Shown here: piece after piece, positions 1 to 12,723 of the stretch
Numbering within the stretch: position 1 is the first letter of the stretch
Layout of the letters: every line of letters starts with the position of its first letter
Notes under the pieces: generated by a model
Database searches by the model: none
Told to the model about the DNA's origin: nothing
What the model saw: only the letters and a program-made list of their open reading frames with translations
Position numbers and translations under genes: made by a program
Origin: Alopecurus myosuroides
Lineage: Eukaryota; Streptophyta; Magnoliopsida; Poales; Poaceae
Direction: 5' to 3'
Length of the DNA: 64,000 nt
Assembly (NCBI GenBank): GCA_028641055.1
Contig: CM054060.1
Span: 209,708,445 to 209,772,444 of the forward strand

Positions 1-2149
1 GGAGGAGGAGGAAGAGCCGACTGATAGTGATGAAGGTAATTCCGGGTCTCTGCTCAATAATTACTTCGTTAGCTTATTAGACCAAACTTCTCCTCCTTCC
101 GACAATGCTCCTCACTCACCAGCGCTAGAGGACAAGGACGACACTCAGTCAGAAGAGAGTGAAGCAGAGCCGGAGGCTGAGGTTGGGGCGAAGAGGAAGA
201 GCAGGAGAGTTGTTTTCAAGGTGCCATACTCTTCCATGACCTCCAAGCCATACTCCTATGCCAATATGTGCGAACTTAACAGGCATCTAACCACTTCACC
301 ATGTCTGAAGGAATCAACTCCAGCCAAACGACGGGCAACCCGGACTTCTCCGGGTGACGATCCTCTTAACCCGGGTATCCCCATGTCGCCCGCTCGCCGA
401 GCCGGTACTCCTCCAACTTATCAAACCCATATACCTCGAAAGTTTCCATCTCCAAATCATCCCTTAGCCGGACAACTCCGGGTCTCACTTTCCGATTCTT
501 TATCAGCATCTTCCGGGTCCAGCAACGATCTCCCAGCCGACTTCGTCGTGAATACCGGGTAACTCGCTACCCTTATTAACCAATATACCTTTATTTTCCT
601 TGTCTTCCGTCTATTACTTACTAACTTTTTCCTTTTCTTTCTCAGAGCCAAGGTTACACTTAGTGACCCAGAGGATATGCACGTTGATAACCCGGCCATG
701 GAAGACCCGGAGAGTGCTACCAAGCCCGCATCTGGCGGTGAAGAGGAAGAGCTGAATGACCCCATTGTCCGAGAAACCGGGTTCCCCCTGCCAACACATC
801 AGCCGGCTGATGCTGATGTCGAGCTTCTGGGAACACAGAGGGCTGCCCCTGCTCCTAACACCCAGGCGGCCAGAGTCGACCCGATGAAGCAGGAAAAGAC
901 CCCGCCACCGGGTAACCAGAACCCTAGCTCCTCCAGGCCAAATCTGAGTGGCCTTGAGTTTGAAGGGATGCTAGATGAACTTTTTTCTCTGAAATCCAAT
1001 GAAAAAGATATTCTCGAATCCCTAGTAGCCGAGCATCAGGTAACTTTACCGATATTATTTGCGTACTCACCTAGTCCCCAAGTTTCGGGTGAACTATACA
1101 TAGTTTACTCGATACTTCCATAGCTATATAACCTTCCATACTCGGTTTTTACGTTGCAACCGACTAATATCTCCTTGTCTATTTTTCAGGCTTATGTGAC
1201 CCGGACGGAGGAGATGTTGGCGAAGACCAACGAACTCCTCCAAGTTGATACCAAACTTCGAGAGGAGCTGGAGGTCGAGGTGAAGGACCTTTCCAAGGAT
1301 TGTAAGAAATACAAGAAAAAGCTCCACCATGTTGAGGGTTTACTGAAGAAATTATCAACCTCTGTTGCCGATACATACAGCTCCATAATTGGTAAGGGAA
1401 CTTAACTTCCTGACTATGACTCGTGTTTCTCATTTGATAGTGTCTATGACCGGACCTTACCACTTTACATTTCTCTTTATTCTGTAGGTCCGGGTGACAA
1501 AGTTGATGATGAAGATGATATAGAGAAATTGAAGACCTTGAAGGCGGTTATCCGGCAATTTTCTGCGGGGACCAAGTGGACCCTTGAAGCCATGAGGTGG
1601 CCTGGTGGTTATGGCGGTGTATCCGAAATGCTCGATGCATGCTCAACGGTCCCTGCTTGGATCGACCACTGGAAGCGCTCGGCGTGCCGGGTTGGGGTGA
1701 CCCGTGGCCTTGTGTTGGCCAAAGCCTACTTTCCTAGGCTTGAGCCGACAACGCTTGTGAATGGGTTCCCCGAATTCAACACAGACGACTCTCTATTCTC
1801 GGCAAAGGACTACAAAGCTATCCATGCTCAGATACGTCACTCGGCAAGCTTGATAGCCGATAAACTTGACGTGAACCAGCTTACCCCTCCGTACAACGCT
1901 GAAGATAAGCCGGTACCTTCTGATTTTCCTGCTCCCTTTGATATGCTAGCCCGGTGGAAGGAGGAAGTTGCCAAGAGGAAGGCCGAGGCCGGCTCTATGC
2001 CAGCATCATCCACTCCATTCATCCCTCCTCCAGCTCGCGCTGATACCGTGGTTGACCCGGATACGGAGGCAGGGAAGGCTACAGAAGAAAACACTGAAGA
2101 TCCGGCTACCAAGACTACTGCTGAAGACTCGGCTATGAATGTCGAGTAA
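1..2149 (+). CDS. Antisense spliced gene of Tat element A (3' part, five visible exons)
   Basis: Inferred exons are <1-35, 123-558, 646-1039, 1190-1391 and 1488-2149 (stop TAA). All four introns are short (87-150 bp), start with GTAA and end in AG, and joining them keeps one open frame of about 575 codons. The visible protein is acidic at its start, then has a basic patch near 190-215 and a Ser/Pro-rich stretch. Exon 4 is a strongly charged coiled coil, and the last exon is a globular part with Trp/Cys motifs around 1590-1700. Exon 4 has the same length (202 nt) as its counterpart in element E, which supports the model. The N-terminal 'putative gypsy type transposon' domain seen in E and C would lie before the window. 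Antisense genes between pol and the 3' LTR are known in the Tat lineage; their function is not established. The frame has no lesion although pol of this element is dead. Confidence 0.75.
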
Positions 2150-3302
2150 ATTTTGTCCACAAACACTCATTCGGCCAATAGGCATGTTGTAATATGCCTG
2201 ATACAATTATTTGTTTAATAGTGCGCCTGTGCACTTTTGATACTATTCCCTTGGTTTGTAACACACTTAAACATTCATGGCTTTGATGGCCCTTTTGGCC
2301 ATCCACCTTGATATGCCTTTTTCAGCCTTGAACTTGGATACTTTCGCTTTTCTGCACTTTCTTCTTTTCCATATCTGTGAGAGTCGGTTTCCGGGTCTTT
2401 GGATTTGTTGACCTGGTGAACTTTTGATTCTTAAGTCCCCAAGCCCCCAAGACTCGGATTTTTGGGTTTTAAGCTCAATAGCTAGACCGTTTGCTATTTT
2501 TCTCAAATTCCCAAGTCCCCAAGACTCAAATTTCGGAGTTTTAGGGATTTGTAGTTTTAAGAAAAAAAAGCTCCCTGTTTTTGCCAAGGCCCGAAACATA
2601 TAGCTACACATATAAATTTTGAAGCTATGCTTAATAGATTGTGAGTTTCCGGCTATAGCCTTTTACTCTGCATAACTTGTGGTTTGGATGGCCCTTTTGA
2701 CCCCCTTTGCTGTATGCCGGCTTTCGCGTGGATACTCAATGTTACTTATAACTCTATAAAAACAGGGTCAGGCAAGTCCCCATGGGCATCATGACTGATT
2801 GGTTTTATAGGCTAGCAATCACGCCACTTTGTTGCGATTCACATCGCGCTTAAGCAAGAAAGATCAAGGAAGTTTTGGCTCTATTGTGTGGTTATAAGAT
2901 TGTAACCGTACTTATTGTAAGTAATCGGTCCTTATAACCTAATGGCATCGTGGCAGGGTCTTGAGATTATAGCTGTGCTATTCAAGCAATCAGCCCCCAA
3001 GACTTATATCTCCAATCTATGAAAATTTTAAACCTAGTGTATTATAACTAAACAATAAATACTTACCTGGTATGGAGTAGAATAAGACATAAAAGGCTTT
3101 AAAACGGACTAATAGAAAGAAAATAGAAAACAAATAATATCATAGTTTAACCATCTCTTTATTGATATGAGAAAGATTAGGTCAGCAAGCCGCCTCATTA
3201 AAAACCCTCCAGTCCCCTTAGGTACCTTGGATAGGAAAAGAGTGCATCTGAAACCTGCTGCCTGTTTACATCGTGCAATTCAACTTGTAAACCTAGCCTA
3301 CG
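2150..3302. other. Non-coding spacer between antisense gene and pol of element A
   Basis: Tail-to-tail region between two convergent reading frames, so it must hold the 3' ends of both transcripts. Short motifs such as 'tccccaag' recur around 2435-2525. A block near 3180-3210 (reverse complement of a run ending in the Thr/Tyr C-terminus side of pol) is conserved in the equivalent spacer of element E. No reading frame here matches anything I recognise. Confidence 0.6.
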
Positions 3303-6300
3303 CTAAGTGTAGTAAGGACGTAGCTGAGCTACGTTCCATGGTCTTTCCCGTTCTTGCATAGATGAAGTGGTATGGGCAGTGTCATTGACAGTGTCCGACT
3401 CTTCCCTTGCGTCTATTAAGTAGTATGATCCATTATGCAAATTCCGGCTTATGATGAACGGGCCTTCCCATGGTGGAGATAACTTGTGCTTTCCTTCCTT
3501 TGATTGTACTAAGCGCAATACCAGGTCCCCCTCCTGGAAGACCCGGGTTTTAACTCGGTGACTGTGATACCGCCTCAAATCCTGTTGATATATAGCTGAT
3601 CGCTCCAAGGCTTGCTCCCTGTGCTCTTCTAACATGTCCACATCGTCTTGCCGGGTCTTCTCGTTTTCCACCTCAACATAAGCTGCTACTCGGGGAGAGT
3701 CATGAATAATATCACTCGGAAGAACCGCCTCTGCACCATAAACCATAAAAAACGGAGTCATCTGAGTAGATCTGTTAGGTGTAGTGTTAATCCCCCAAAC
3801 CACTGATGGTAACTCCTCTACCCATGCTCCAGCAGCTCTGAGGCATGGGACTCGTAGTCGTGGTTTCAACCCACGAAGTAATTCCTGGTTTGCCCTCTCC
3901 ACTTGTCCATTAGCTTGTGGATGGGCTACTGAGGCTACATCAAGGCGGACGCCGTTGTTTCCACAAAACTTTTCCATCTCACCTAAGGACATGTTGGTCC
4001 CATTGTTTGTTATTATGCTATGAGGATATCCAAACCGATAGATGATCTTTTTCAAAAACTTGACAGCTGTGGCTGCCTCACAATTGGTGACTGGCATGAC
4101 TTCAACCCATTTAGTAAACTTATCAATCGCCACCAAAAGATGAGTCTTTTTGCAAGGCGACATGTGGAAGGGGCCCACCATATCCATACCCCAAACTGCA
4201 AACGGCCAGGTCAGCGAGATTGTTCGCAACTCCATAGCCGGCACATGGGTTTGGCGAGCATACCTTTGACATCCATCACATCTTGCCACCAAGCGCTCAG
4301 TGTCCGCCAAGGCCGTGAGCCAGAAGAAACCGTGTCGATATGCTTTAGCCACAAGGGATCTTGTGGAGGCATGATGCCCACAATCACCTTCATGGATCTC
4401 CCTCAAAATCTGTCGGCCTTCCTCTGGTGTTACACAGCGCAAAAAGACTCCTGCAGCACTTCTCTTATACAACTCGCCATTGATGATAGAATAGCCCTTT
4501 GCTCGTCTCAGGATTTGCCTGGCTAAAAATTGCTGTGGTGGCAACTTGCCCCGTGACAGGTAGGCTAGAAACGGCTCCGTCCACTCGGGAATAGTACGTA
4601 CAGCGGCCACAAGCTCCCAATCCGGGTCTTGGTTGGCCACCTCTTCTTCAGACTCGGTTTTGACAGAGGTCCGCCATAACTCGTCCAGAAAAACGTTAGG
4701 CGGGACCGGCTCTCGGTGCGAACCGAGTCTTGCGAGTGCATCTGCTGCCTCGTTCTTTCGCCTATCAATGTGTTCCACCTCATACCCGAAAAAAGACCCG
4801 GCCACCCTTTCTACCTCTCTGCGATACGCTGCCATTGTTGCATCCTTTCTATCCCAGGTTCCAGAGACCTGCTGTACCACAAGATCCGAGTCTCCATAGC
4901 ACCTTATTCGCCTGATATTCATCTCCTTTGCTACCCGCAGTCCGTGTAATAGGGCCTCATACTCGGCCACATTGTTGGAGCAATCGAAGTGAATTTGCAA
5001 CACATAACTCAACTTGTCTCCTTTTGGTGATGTAAGTACCACCCCAGCTCCTGATCCCTCGTATTGCTTGGAACCATCAAAGTGCATCACCCAAGACTCA
5101 GAACTTGGCATCATTGTGGACATGCTTGTGTGAGTCCAATCATTGATAAAATCAGCTAAAGCCTGGGACTTGATTGCAGACCGAGGCTCGTAGTTGATGT
5201 GATAATCTCCCATCTCAATGGCCCATTTGGCTATTCTTCCCGTCGTATCTGAATTTCTGATAATATCCGCCATTGGTATGGAGCTAACCACTGTTATGGG
5301 GTGTTCCTGAAAGTGCGGCTTCAATTTCCGGCTGGCCATGAAGACCCTAAAAACTAGCTTTTGCCAATGCGGGTAACGCTGCTTTGCTTCCGATAAGACC
5401 TCACTCACGTAGTAAACCGGCCTTTGTACCAGATGATCCTTTCCATTCTCATTGAGCTCAACCACAACCACTGCGCTAACCGCCCGAGGCCCGGCCGCGA
5501 TGTATAACAACATGGGCTCTTTGGGACCCGGCGCTGCCAGAATCGGTGCCTCAGATAACTGCTTTTTCAGGGCTTCAAATGCCTTGTCCGCTTCTTGGTC
5601 CCATACGAATTTGTCGGTTTTCCTCAAGAGTCGGTATAGAGGTATTGCTTTTCTCCAAGCCTAGATATGAACCGGCTTAATGCTGCCACACATCCTGTGA
5701 GCTTCTGAATGTGCTTCAGGCCTTCCGGCTTTTTCAGGCTCTGGATGGCCTTGATTTTTGCCGGGTTTGCCTCAATTCCTCTCTCAGAAATAATAAAGCC
5801 GAGTAACTTTCCTGCTGGAACCCCAAATACACACTTTGTGGGGTTAAGCTTCATCTGATATCTCAAATTCTTGAACGTCTCCTTTAGGTCACCAATGAAC
5901 GTTTCTGCTTTCCTTGTTTTAATCACCACATAATCAACATAAGCGTGGACGTTGCGTCCAATCTGATCCTCAAAGCACTTCTGAATGCACTGTTGGTACG
6001 TTGCGCCAACGTTCTTTAGACCAAAGGTCATGGTTTTATAACAAAAAGCTCCAAAGGGGGTTATGAACGACGTTTTCTCCCAATCTTCCTTTTTGAGTTT
6101 GATCTGGTGATACCTGGAATAAGCATCTAGGAAACACAACAGGTCACTTCCTGCCACTGCATCTATAATTTGGTATATCCTTGGAAGGGCGAATGGATCC
6201 TTTGGGCAATGCTTGTTGAGACTCGTATAATCTATGCACATCCTCCACTCATTGCTCTTTTGAAATACTAGAACCGGATTTGCCAGTCAATCCGGGTGAA

Positions 6301-6635
6301 AAACCTCCATAATAAAGCCGTCTGCAAGGAGCCGAGCTATCTCTGCTCCTATAGCCTTTCTCCTTTCCTCATTCATTTTTCTCAGACCCTGCTTCACAGG
6401 CCGAGACTTGGGATCGACGTGCAAACTGTGTTCAGCTAATTCGGTCGGGATACCCGTCATGTCACTGGGCGTCCAAGCGAAAACGTCTTGATTCACACGA
6501 ATAAACTCTATAAGTGCTTCTTCCTCCTTGTTGTCTAAGTTAGAACCTATGGAAAATTGTTTGGAGGGATCACCCTCGACAAAAGCCACCATCTTGGTGT
6601 CCTGGGCCGCTTTAAACTTTGCTCTCTCGTCCTCC
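3303..6635 (-). pseudogene. pol: Gag-pol polyprotein of element A, pol part (RT, two RNase H, integrase), inactivated
   Basis: Encodes reverse transcriptase, a degenerate first RNase H, a second archaeal-type RNase H (FDGS ... AEYEAL ... GDSDLV ... EAADALA), and integrase with HHCC finger and a C-terminal end PYYT at 3303. By comparison with element E there are at least four disabling changes. A Trp codon is TGA at about 6284-6286. One A is lost from a homopolymer near 5655, shifting the frame between RT and RNase H. The RT active site YVDD reads YVDY (codon 5930-5932). The second integrase Asp is Asn (codon 4005-4007). The N-terminal part (protease and gag) is cut off at 6635 by the LARD insertion. 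The long frame 3303-5627 is still open, so decay is recent to moderate. Confidence 0.9.
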
Positions 6636-9600
6636 TGTAGCATCCCAACTTTTAATAAAGATGGAATACCTGTGTTATTGTGCTAGTCCCTGGATCAATT
6701 GCTAGCACCACAGTACAAAATGAAATATCATGCAAATGCATCAAATTCTATTACATCGCATGATCCAGTCTTTACAAAATAGTATTACAACTTGCATAGT
6801 CTTAGAAGACTAGCAGAAAACAAAGAATTACAACGGAAAACATAGTACAACATTGAGCCCATCTTCTTCATGTGCCACAGGCAAAACATGTTGGCGATAG
6901 TCTCGAGATCTTAAACGAAATCCTCACTCGTCTTCAGAAACATCTGCAATATGGAATATGCAGCCACAAGGGAGTCAATACAATTTAATGTATTGGCAAG
7001 TAACACTATGGTGGATATAAATGGCAAGACTAATACTACATGCTTATTTGGCTGGGTGGAGTTTGGCTAAGTTTGCATAAAGCCAGTTTTGTCCTATCTC
7101 TTTTGTAAAACAAACTTTTCTTTTCAAAGGGGTGGCAACATTGGATTTAGATCCAAGCACCACAATACTCTTCACTTGGTCAAAATTTTGCTTATTGAAA
7201 TTGGTGATGAGATTCTTCCGTCAATCCTTGTCCAGCTGCTCATAGTTGTCCATAACCGGGGACACGGCTAAGATCTTAGTTTGTTGACTCTGCAGAGTTT
7301 GTGCACTTTCACCCTTTGTCTTCAATTAGCCCAAACATCCTATACACCCGGAGTGCATCATGGAAAGGAGAGAATTGAGACGAGATCTTTCAGAAGAAGA
7401 AGTCCAAACCCACCGGCAAGACCCGTTCCACCTAAAATTTTGCTACATCTGCTTGTCAAGCCTGGGCTGAACTCTCACAACTTAGTTGATCAAGACAGAG
7501 CCCATAATGTCAAAAGGCTGCACGGGAAGCTACTAAACTTAGAAGGACATAGTAATCTCTTTGTTCCTGGGTGGCCATCCGCAAGTGACAACCTCAAGTG
7601 GAATAACCCTTAGATAAGGGCCCTGAGGAAACACTCAACATAACCCAATCTTACCACTTCCACCCAGGTGGTTCATTCATTAGTTATACTTAGGATTTTT
7701 CCTCAACATCTAGTAAAACAATTTGTAACATTGCATAGCACCTAGTAAATTCTAAGGCTATCAAAATAACAAGGTAAAAGGGATGGCTACACACTACTAG
7801 GATAATAGCATAGCATAGTATAACTTAGTAAAAATTCCTATCAATGCATACTACTCAAAATCAACTAATGCATATAGAAAATAATGGGTAGTTGATGATG
7901 TGTTACTTGCCTTGTTGAAGTTGGTGAAGATATCACACTCTCTTCACAAAAGATCGCTGCTCTCCGTACAATCTATTCATTGAAAACACAATAACAAAAT
8001 AAACAAGCATCCTAGCAATCAAACACATAGGTGGAGAAAGCAAACATAGCAAATGTCATAACAAAGGAGTTGGACTAAGTTGGCTAGGACAAGGTCAAGG
8101 TTTGAGTTTTGAAAGATTCATTTCATAATGGTTCAACACATTTGTTAAGGAGTTTCCAAAGGTTTACTTGGAAAGGACTAGGTTGAGTTTGATGTGATCT
8201 AACTTTATTATAACCATACTTGTCGAGGAAGTTCCAAGAGTTCACTAAGAATAAACATATTACTTTTTCAACTAAAGTAATACATGCAAGCACTTGGTCA
8301 TATTCACCTTCAAAAATATTTAAGTGACTATGTTAGTATTTTCCATTGTGGTTAGGGTAGGTCTACTAACTTCATCATCAAAGGGAAAAATATTACTAAG
8401 TCCTGGGGTTTCCATTTGGGTCAATGGTTGGACAAAAATAACTTGTTACTCCTCAACTTGGGTGGATTGCTTCTAGTCCTCATGTGATTGCCTTCTTGAA
8501 GTTCATCTTCATGCTTCTATTGTAGTTTCCCTCCTTGTTGTGAAGCTTCTCTTGTACTTGATAAATCTTCATGATCTTCACTACTTGGTTTAGGTAGGGG
8601 ATGGGCACAAATACCACTAAGTCAATTTGAAAAGAAAGAAATGGAAGGAATAGGAAGAGAGTGGAAAAATGTATTCTCCTTGATTTCTTCATACTCTTGT
8701 ACTTCATTGAGTTTCTTCTTGTTGCTGTGGAGTCTAAGTCCTTCCTTCAATTTCTTCAATGATATTCCTCATAGCTCTTCATGTTGCCACCAAGTTGATA
8801 TTGAAGTTTTATTCTTGTGCTTGAGTCTTGATCTCCATTTTGCTGACTTGGTGAATTCTTGAAGCAAGAATGGGGGAGTGGAGAAGATAGAAAACTAAAG
8901 TTCACTACTTGGTACTATATGTGATTTGCACATTCTAAGGACATGACTTGGCTCCAAATGGACATAACATCAAATAATAACAGTTGAAAACAATTCCTAA
9001 GTCAAGGTGAAAATGGATGTATCACTATGTTGGGTTTTTGGTCAAAACACATGGTAATGGTCCAAGGGTGTCCAAAATGGTTGGGCAAGGTTGTTTCTGG
9101 TTCAAGGTTGTCAAATGGAACAATTTTGCAAAAGGAACTATATTGAAATTATTTATAGAAATTAATCTATGTCAAAAATACTCAAATAGACAACTAAATT
9201 CTAAATTCAATTTTATTTTGTTCAATTATTATTTTGGGACAGAGGATATGAAAGTACACATCCTAAGGTTTCCAAATATATTTTATTTTCAATTTTTGGA
9301 TTTGTAGAATTTGAATTATGCCAAATTTCACCAAACAAGCATATTTGAATTTGAACAAATTTAAGTTTGTCAAATTTGAATTTGGACAGTGCCAAAAGTT
9401 TCTACATATTGTGCTGATTTCAAAAAGTCCAAGTTTGCTAAATTTGGCTAAGTGGTTGAAAAGATATGATGTTTCTAAGTTCTAGGGACTATTCTGCAAA
9501 ACTGCCATTTAAATTATTTTCCGGAAAAATACTGGCAATCCGAGGGGTATCGAATGGTGGCTCCTGATTGGTCAAAATCTATTCGCGTGGATCGTGGCTC

Positions 9601-11539
9601 AAAACCGTCAGATCTAAGTGAAGATCAACGCTCTGGATCCACCGTACCTCTTCGTTAAAACAATCTAATCTGGGCCTCTAGATCTAGATCTAACGGCCAG
9701 AAACAAAAGGGAGGGGAGAGAGAGCTCACTGGGCGGCGGGATCTCGCCGGAAATGTCGTGCGGCGGCCGGAGTTTGAAGATCCTGGACAGTGATGGCTCT
9801 ACGGAGGTCCTCGGGCTCGGGGGAGACCACCGCGATGCTCAGAAGAGCACGGCGAGAAGGATGGTGATGACGGGGATGTCTCGGGTGGCTTCTGGTGACG
9901 ACGCGGTGCGGGAGATGGCGGCGTTGCTCCGGTCTTCCTCGGGTGCACACGGCGGCGGTGTTTTAGTGCGACAAAAGCAACAAAATCCATTACGGGGTGC
10001 GCACGGTCACGGGGAACCTGGATAACCACAGAGGGGCGGTGGAAGGGTGCTACCTTGGCCGGAATCTACGTAGAACGGCGGCGGCAGAGTGTTCTCCGGC
10101 GAGCAATTAACGGTGATTTCGGAAACGAATTGGAGAGGAGGCAGAGGGGAAAAGGAGAAGAGGGACAGGGGATTTAAGGGGAAGAAACGGGAGGACTTAA
10201 TATGGCTTTAATCGCGAGAAATCAAGGCGCAAAAATTCCACTCGAAACATTCGGGGCAGTTTCCAAACGAGGAAGAAGATGATGACGTCATTGATGACGT
10301 CATCAATGATTTTTCTTTTAATTTCTGTTTATTTAAATCTTTAATAACTTCTGTTTTAAGTATCCAAATGTCATGAAACAAAATTCTAAATTTTTGAAAT
10401 TTCAAATACTTTTTAACAGTACCATTTTTGAAAACAAAACAACATATTTTATTTTTGAATTTTGGAAATTTGAATAATTCCGTCACTTAATGTGATTTTT
10501 AATTCAAAAATTTATAAAACATGTTTATGGATCAACCAAAATTTTAATGACATTCTAAATGTTGAAAACAAAGTTTTGAAAGTCATTTCATCTTGTTTTC
10601 ACAATTTTATATTTGGAAAAATAAATAAAACACTAATAATACTTTAAGGTCATTTTAAAATTTAGAAAATAATAAATTGATGTTATTATCTAAATAAAAT
10701 TTTAGAGACATTTTACATGTCATATATTATCTTTGGGAAGCCATTTTTAAACCATTTTCACATTATATAATTTTAGTATGTGAAGGATTCACTAATAGTA
10801 ACTTAATGTTATTTAATTAGTTCATATCAAATAGTTAATATTGTTGATCAATAAAATTTAGAATAAAACTACAAGTCATGATATTGTTTTCCAAAACCCT
10901 CTTTTATGTTATTATCAAGCAATGCATTTTTATTTTCACACCTTCATGTTTAAGACTTGGAATAACAACTAAAGGTTATTATTAATAATTTTATTCTCCT
11001 CAAATACTTTTAAGGCCTAGAACTTTATTAAGGGTTACAAAAAATTGAGTAATGTTGCCATAAACTATTTTCAAAGTAATATTACTTGTTTTCATAAACA
11101 ATTTATTTCTATAGCACTATATTATTTTGTTGATTGACATAACACTTGGGAAACAAGGATCCAACTTATATCTATTTTGGGGTTTTCAATAATAGTGAAA
11201 CCCTTTTTAGAGATAAGAAGAAAAATATTAGAGATAACAATTCTCTAGTTTTTATATATCAAAAATATTTTCAAGATCATAATTGGGTTGAAAACATGTT
11301 TGGTGTAAGGGTTTTCTTAAGAAGAATTATTTTATTTATGTAGAATTATTTATTTTGAAATGACTTTAGGGTTTATGGAATAGAGATATATTGGATTTTC
11401 ATTTCCAAAACATTAGAACATGCATTGTTTTCTTTTGTTTCTTGCATCTCATTTGTTTTTTGGTGACTTACTAAACATGAAAAAAAAAAGTTTCAAATTT
11501 TTGTGATTTTTGAGTTTTCCAAAAATCAGGGATGTTACA
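6636..11539 (-). repeat. 3' LTR of the LARD-like element (4,904 bp)
   Basis: Complete copy, TG...CA bounded. In sense (minus) orientation it starts AT-rich (11539 to about 10310). It then carries a TGACGTCA pair, a pyrimidine-rich leader and GC-rich island at about 10200-9650, and then a long AT-rich tail to 6636. The reading frames in it (for example 60, 96 and 110 codons) are repeated in the other LTR simply because the LTRs are copies; I see no protein signature. Confidence 0.92.
10283..10302 (-). promoter_or_regulatory. Tandem TGACGTCA palindromes (as-1/ocs-like) in the left LARD LTR
   Basis: Two perfect TGACGTCA palindromes at 10283-10290 and 10295-10302 lie 12 bp apart start to start. 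TGACG motifs at that spacing are the layout of as-1/ocs elements bound by TGA-class bZIP factors. They sit just upstream, in sense orientation, of the pyrimidine-rich leader, where an LTR promoter is expected. Function is inferred. Confidence 0.6.
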
Positions 11540-12723
11540 GACTACCACCCTTAAAAGAAATCTCGTCCCGAGATTTGGGAAGGTTAGAAAGAAAGATTTG
11601 GGTAACTTGGTTCCAAACCAACTGGATGGGCTACCACCCTTAAAAGAAACTTTTGTGGGTAGTCTATTTTCATTAGATTAGAGTGTAGATTTATTTGAGA
11701 TTGGCTTGAGTAGAACTTTCCTTTGTGGTAGAGGTGTAGACCAACATAGGTATGTTGAACTACCTTTGACACTGAGGGGTCACTCTTTGGGTCAATCAAA
11801 AGTCTTTGGGTTCCTCTCAACTTGATCTTTTGATGTCCTTGGAAATCTTTCATCCTGTTGTTGTCATCCTTGAAGGCAAACACCATGCTATTTCTAAGGA
11901 AACTCTCATGGTAGGAAAACTCACATTGCTTGATAGCTCCAAGGTTAGCTTGATCCTTATTAGGCAGTTGTCATTGATCATGGATGTGATTGTTCCTTCA
12001 CACAGAAGAAGAAATTTGATACTAGCATTCCTCAAATGGGATGGCTTGTGTATCAATAGGGTAAAGGTTGTATGATTCCAAATAGTTCTCACTATGGTTG
12101 GTGAATGAGTATGGTGTTGGGTTTGATCTAGTAGGAATGAATAGAGATTTAGAAAGATGGCTAAGGAAGGTTCTTATCCAAAATAGCAAATCAAGGAAAC
12201 TCATCTTACAAACAACACATAACAAACATATAGCAACACATTCACCACACCAAACAACATGGTTTTTAGAAAATACTAATATTGTCATACCACACTCATT
12301 GATATGATCAATACACTAACACGTTAACGTTGTTCTAACAAAGGAACTAGATTGGTGGTCTCATCTATATCTTCTTGAGCTTTTCTTCATATTCTTCTCT
12401 CCATGTCTTGAGGTGTTCTTGAATGTTGTGAAGTCTGGGTTTTATCTCCAAGTTGCTTCAGTTGTCTTGAGTGTAGGTCTTCATGGGGTGAAAATACTTC
12501 TTGCACTTCATGGAAGGGTCATCAACAATGTTGCCTTGAGGGTATTCAAAAGGTAGGTCATCTAGAAAATTTTGAAGGTGAATAGTAGATGAGAGGATAT
12601 GAGAAAGATTAAGATGATTGTTTTGTTTCTAGAAAGTTTGAACATAGAAATTTTCAATCCTAGGGTCTTTTCCAAACTTAGGGTCTCGAATACTACAGAC
12701 AACACAATGCTCTGATACCATTT
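11540..12723 (-). other. Internal domain of the LARD-like element
   Basis: 1,184 bp between the LTRs with no recognisable gag, protease, RT or integrase. On the minus strand it begins with the primer-binding site TGGTATCAGAGC (12709-12720, tRNA-iMet type, three bases from the LTR). It ends with a purine-rich tract AAGGGTGGTAG (11542-11552 on the plus strand as its complement). The 19-bp sequence containing that tract is repeated at 11631-11649. A hairpin with 8-bp arms (AAATCTCG/CGAGATTT) lies at 11558-11576. The frames of 80-100 codons here overlap each other on both strands and look random. Confidence 0.85.
12709..12720 (-). other. Primer-binding site of the LARD-like element
   Basis: Reads TGGTATCAGAGC on the minus strand, matching the 3' end complement of initiator tRNA-Met used by many plant LTR retrotransposons. 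Its position three bases inside the right LTR fixes the element's orientation as minus. Confidence 0.9.

Larger units (their letters stand above)
1..6635 (-). mobile_element. Element A: Tat-type Ty3/Gypsy retrotransposon, 5' and 3' ends missing
   Basis: Minus-strand element whose pol lies at 3303-6635 and whose antisense gene lies on the plus strand at 1-2149. The order pol, spacer, antisense gene and the second (archaeal-type) RNase H place it in the Tat lineage, which is known for both traits. Its proteins are closely similar to those of element E, so A and E look like one family of different ages. The 3' LTR lies before the window. The 5' part of pol, gag and the 5' LTR should follow 6635 but are replaced by the LARD insertion, after which the sequence enters an assembly gap. 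Confidence 0.88.

Noticed and set aside
7281..7613. 110-codon frame conserved at 13369-13701
   Set aside because: Conservation reflects LTR duplication only; no protein signature.
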